Below are positions 33,843 through 35,763 of a stretch of 35,763 nt of DNA, one piece after another. The translations under genes and the position numbers were made by a program. This stretch comes from an uncultured bacterium (GTDB lineage Bacteria > Verrucomicrobiota > Kiritimatiellia > RFP12 > UBA1067). The stretch is from positions 1-35,763 of the forward strand of contig CACWSW010000006.1 in NCBI GenBank assembly GCA_902763655.1, given 5' to 3'. Under the pieces are notes generated by a model. The model was not told the origin of the DNA. It worked only from the letters and a program-made list of their open reading frames with translations, and made no database searches. Position 1 is the first letter of the stretch; the number at the start of each line of letters is the position of its first letter.

Positions 33843-35051
33843 ATGGAAGTGCAGGAACTGATCCACGAGATGGGCGTAAAGGCGCGGGCCGCGGCTGGCG
33901 CGATGCGCGCGTTCTCGACCGAACGTAAGAACGAGGCGCTCCTCGCGATCGCCGACGCGCTGGAGGCGGCGAAGCCGCAGATCGACGCGGCGAACGCCGA
34001 AGACGTGGCGGCGGCGAAGGCGAACGGACTCGCGCCGGCGATGGTGGACCGGCTCACGCTCACGGACGCGCGGTTCAAGAGCATGGTGGACGGCGTGCGG
34101 TACATCGTGGAGCTGCCGGATCCCGTGGGCGAGGCGATCTGGACGCGGGAGCGTCCGAGCGGCATCACGATAACGAAGGTGCGCGAGCCGTTCGGCGTGA
34201 TCGCGGTGGTGTTCGAGAGCCGTCCGAACGTGTTCGTGGACACGGCGGCGCTGTGCCTCAAGACTTCCAACGCCATCATCCTGCGCGGCGGCAAGGAAGC
34301 GCTGCGGTCGAACCTCGCGCTCAACGAGGCGGTGCGCGCCGGCCTCTTGAAGGCGGGCCTGCCGGCGGACGCCGTGCAGCTCGTGGGGACGACGGACCAT
34401 GCGGCGGTGGCAGAGCTCGTGCGGAGCGTTGGGCTAGTGGACGTGGCGATTCCGCGCGGCGGCGAGCGGCTCATCCGCGCGATGTGCGAGGCGGCGCTAA
34501 TTCCCGTGCTGAAGCACTACAAGGGCGTGTGCCACGTGTACGTGGACGACAAGGCGAACCTGCCGATGGCGCTCTCTATCCTCGACAACTCGAAGGTGCA
34601 GCGTCCGAGCGCGTGCAACGCGGCGGAGACGCTGCTCGTGCACGAGAAGCTCGCGCCGGTCTTTCTGCCGATGGTTCGCGCGTGGGCGGCGGACAAGGGC
34701 GTGACGCTGCACGACGACGGCGCGGGCGTGGAGTACCTCTCGCTCGACCTGAACGTGGCGACTGTGCCCGACGTCGACGCGGCGATCGCCTACGTCAACG
34801 CGAACGGCTCGCACCACTCCGACGCGATCGTGACGGACGACGCGGAGCGTGCGGCGAAGTTTCTGCGGGACGTGGACTCGGCGGCGGTGTACCACAACGC
34901 CTCGACGCGTTTCACGGACGGCGCGGAGTTCGGCATGGGCGCGGAGATCGGCATCTCCACGGACAAGCTGCACGCGCGCGGTCCGATGGGCCTGGAGGAG
35001 CTTACGACGTACAAATATGTCGTTCGCGGCGACGGCGCAATTCGCGGTTGA
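33843..35051 (+). CDS. proA: Gamma-glutamyl phosphate reductase
   Basis: Reduces gamma-glutamyl phosphate with NADPH to glutamate semialdehyde, the second step of proline synthesis, in the cytoplasm. 402 residues, normal length. The active-site cysteine is in QRPSACNAAET, and other ProA text includes FGVIAVVFESRPNVFVDTAALCLKTSNAIILRGGKEA, IPRGGERLI and AEFGMGAEIGISTDKLHARGPMGLEELTTYKY at the C-terminus. ATG 33843 is chosen by homology; GGAG at 33831-33834 gives an 8-base spacing. proB is not in the window. The stop codon lies inside the -35 of the oadG promoter, so the next genes have their own start. Confidence 0.94.
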   Translation: MEVQELIHEMGVKARAAAGAMRAFSTERKNEALLAIADALEAAKPQIDAANAEDVAAAKANGLAPAMVDRLTLTDARFKSMVDGVRYIVELPDPVGEAIWTRERPSGITITKVREPFGVIAVVFESRPNVFVDTAALCLKTSNAIILRGGKEALRSNLALNEAVRAGLLKAGLPADAVQLVGTTDHAAVAELVRSVGLVDVAIPRGGERLIRAMCEAALIPVLKHYKGVCHVYVDDKANLPMALSILDNSKVQRPSACNAAETLLVHEKLAPVFLPMVRAWAADKGVTLHDDGAGVEYLSLDLNVATVPDVDAAIAYVNANGSHHSDAIVTDDAERAAKFLRDVDSAAVYHNASTRFTDGAEFGMGAEIGISTDKLHARGPMGLEELTTYKYVVRGDGAIRG

Positions 35052-35076
35052 AATCCGCCGCCGAATCCGCTATACT
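35048..35076 (+). promoter_or_regulatory. Promoter TTGAAA-17-TATACT of oadG
   Basis: TTGAAA (35048-35053) stands exactly 17 bases before TATACT (35071-35076); the -35 includes the proA stop TGA. Transcription near 35083 leaves a leader of about 29 bases with AAGGAG before ATG 35112. Confidence 0.72.
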
Positions 35077-35111
35077 AACTGCCAATTTTTCCCTCACAAG
35101 GAGCAGAACAA

Positions 35112-35330
35112 ATGGCAGTTTTGGGTCAAGGGCTCGTGCTGATGGTCGCGGGCATGGGCATAGTGTACCTCTTCCTGACGGTACTCATCTTCGTGGCGAA
35201 GTACGCCTCGGCGTTCGTGTCGCGCTTCGATTCGATCCTCCCGCAGGATGCGCCCAAGAAGGCTCCCAAGCCCGCCGCCGCAAGCGACGACGCGGACATC
35301 GCGCTCGCCATCGCGGTGGCGCTCAGGTGA
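35112..35330 (+). CDS. oadG: OadG-like small membrane subunit of a biotin-dependent decarboxylase
   Basis: A 72-residue protein with one transmembrane helix (about residues 7-29, GLVLMVAGMGIVYLFLTVLIFV), a short charged region, an Ala/Pro/Lys-rich linker, and a helical ending DDADIALAIAVALR. This is the layout of OadG (PF04277), the gamma subunit that holds the sodium-pumping oxaloacetate or methylmalonyl-CoA decarboxylase together. Strong AAGGAG before ATG 35112. The alpha subunit starts 73 bases downstream; a beta subunit, if present, lies beyond the window. Confidence 0.78.
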   Translation: MAVLGQGLVLMVAGMGIVYLFLTVLIFVAKYASAFVSRFDSILPQDAPKKAPKPAAASDDADIALAIAVALR

Positions 35331-35337
35331 CAACCGC

Positions 35338-35359
35338 CGGGGAAAACCAGTTTTCCCCG
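35338..35359 (+). other. 9-bp perfect hairpin between oadG and oadA
   Basis: CGGGGAAAA (35338-35346), loop CCAG, and TTTTCCCCG (35351-35359) form a perfect 9-bp stem. No T-run follows, so full termination is unlikely; attenuation or mRNA processing that changes the subunit ratio is possible. Confidence 0.55.
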
Positions 35360-35403
35360 AACCCCTTTCATAAGGATTTTCCATTTTTTATTAAGGAACA
35401 ACC

Positions 35404-35763
35404 ATGGCCAAAAAGACAGTCAAGTACATGCTCACGGCGTTCCGCGACGGCTTCCAGAGCGTAGTCGGCGCGCGCGTCCTCTCAAAAGACTTCCTCCCGT
35501 GCGTGGAGGAGGCGTATGCCGCAGGCGTGCGGTGGTTCGAGGCGGGCGGCGGCGCGCGCTTCCAGAGCTGCTACTTCTACTGCCAGGAGGACGCGTTCGA
35601 CGTGATGGACGCGTTCCGCAAGGCGGCGCCCGAGGCCGACCTCCAGACGCTCTCGCGCGGCGTCAACGTGGTGGGCCTCGAGTCGCAGTCGAGCGACATG
35701 ATCAAGCTGCACGCGCAGATGTTCAAGAAGCACGGCATGAGCTCGATCCGCAACTTCGACGCG
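35404..35763 (+). CDS. oadA: Carboxyltransferase (OadA-like) subunit, 5' part only
   Basis: The first 120 residues of a TIM-barrel carboxyltransferase; the window ends in frame. TAFRDGFQSVVGARV matches the RDxHQS motif of OadA and pyruvate carboxylase (Asp binds the metal; the His is Phe here). LQTLSRGVNVVGLE corresponds to LQMLLRGQNLLGY, and the end IRNFDA to FRVFDA. The EMWGGATFD segment reads EAGGGARFQ, so this is a divergent branch, closer to biotin-dependent decarboxylase alpha subunits of anaerobes. AAGGA lies before ATG 35404. Together with oadG it suggests a membrane decarboxylase that pumps sodium. Whether oxaloacetate or another acid is the substrate cannot be told from the fragment. 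Confidence 0.75.
   Translation, partial: MAKKTVKYMLTAFRDGFQSVVGARVLSKDFLPCVEEAYAAGVRWFEAGGGARFQSCYFYCQEDAFDVMDAFRKAAPEADLQTLSRGVNVVGLESQSSDMIKLHAQMFKKHGMSSIRNFDA

Overview
The window is 35.8 kb of GC-rich bacterial DNA. Every gene I can support (21, with two cut by the window ends) lies on the + strand. The content suggests a saccharolytic member of the PVC group, most likely Kiritimatiellota: Tat-exported oxidoreductase-type enzymes, a GH109-like protein, LamG and autotransporter-type beta repeats, VIT/von Willebrand proteins, an OadG/OadA pair and low-complexity intergenic repeats. This assignment is inference; there is no rRNA or other phylogenetic marker here.

Layout. 1-1849: end of a sugar-catabolic operon (partial barrel-like protein, UPF0309-type SIS sugar isomerase, PfkB kinase), closed by a terminator-like hairpin. 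1896-6533: argB and argD overlap and are followed without a gap by a glycosyltransferase, then an exported beta-helix protein. 6557-9385: TPR lipoprotein, CvpA-like membrane protein, ECF sigma factor and a membrane anti-sigma-like protein whose outer part carries terpene-cyclase-type QW motifs. 9421-15213: Tat-exported FAD oxidoreductase, miaB, and the potassium-uptake pair trkA-trkH. 15206-24486: lipoprotein phosphoesterase, a 1943-residue LamG/glycosidase protein and a GH42-like exported protein. 24550-32166: a VIT-vWA-DUF2135 protein, a GH10 enzyme, and a membrane vWA protein that looks like a BatB-BatC fusion. 32241-33669: a GH109-like protein. 33843-35763: proA, oadG and the start of oadA.

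Functionally the window joins outward-facing polysaccharide breakdown (beta-helix, two clan-A-type glycosidases, GH10, GH109) to central metabolism (sugar phosphorylation, arginine and proline synthesis, a probable sodium-pumping decarboxylase), potassium homeostasis and envelope sensing.

Two features of the non-coding DNA stand out. First, eight promoter-like -10 elements precede genes, six with an extended TGn; several sit so close to the start codon (6-10 bases) that the mRNAs should be leaderless. Second, at least four gene junctions, and one interdomain linker inside a glycosyltransferase, carry short tandem arrays with 7-, 8- or 9-base periods. One is a perfectly organised inverted pair of four 8-base units on each arm. 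No tRNA, rRNA, CRISPR array, transposase or phage gene was seen. No gene-free stretch exceeds 300 bases; the longest is 173 bases (33670-33842).
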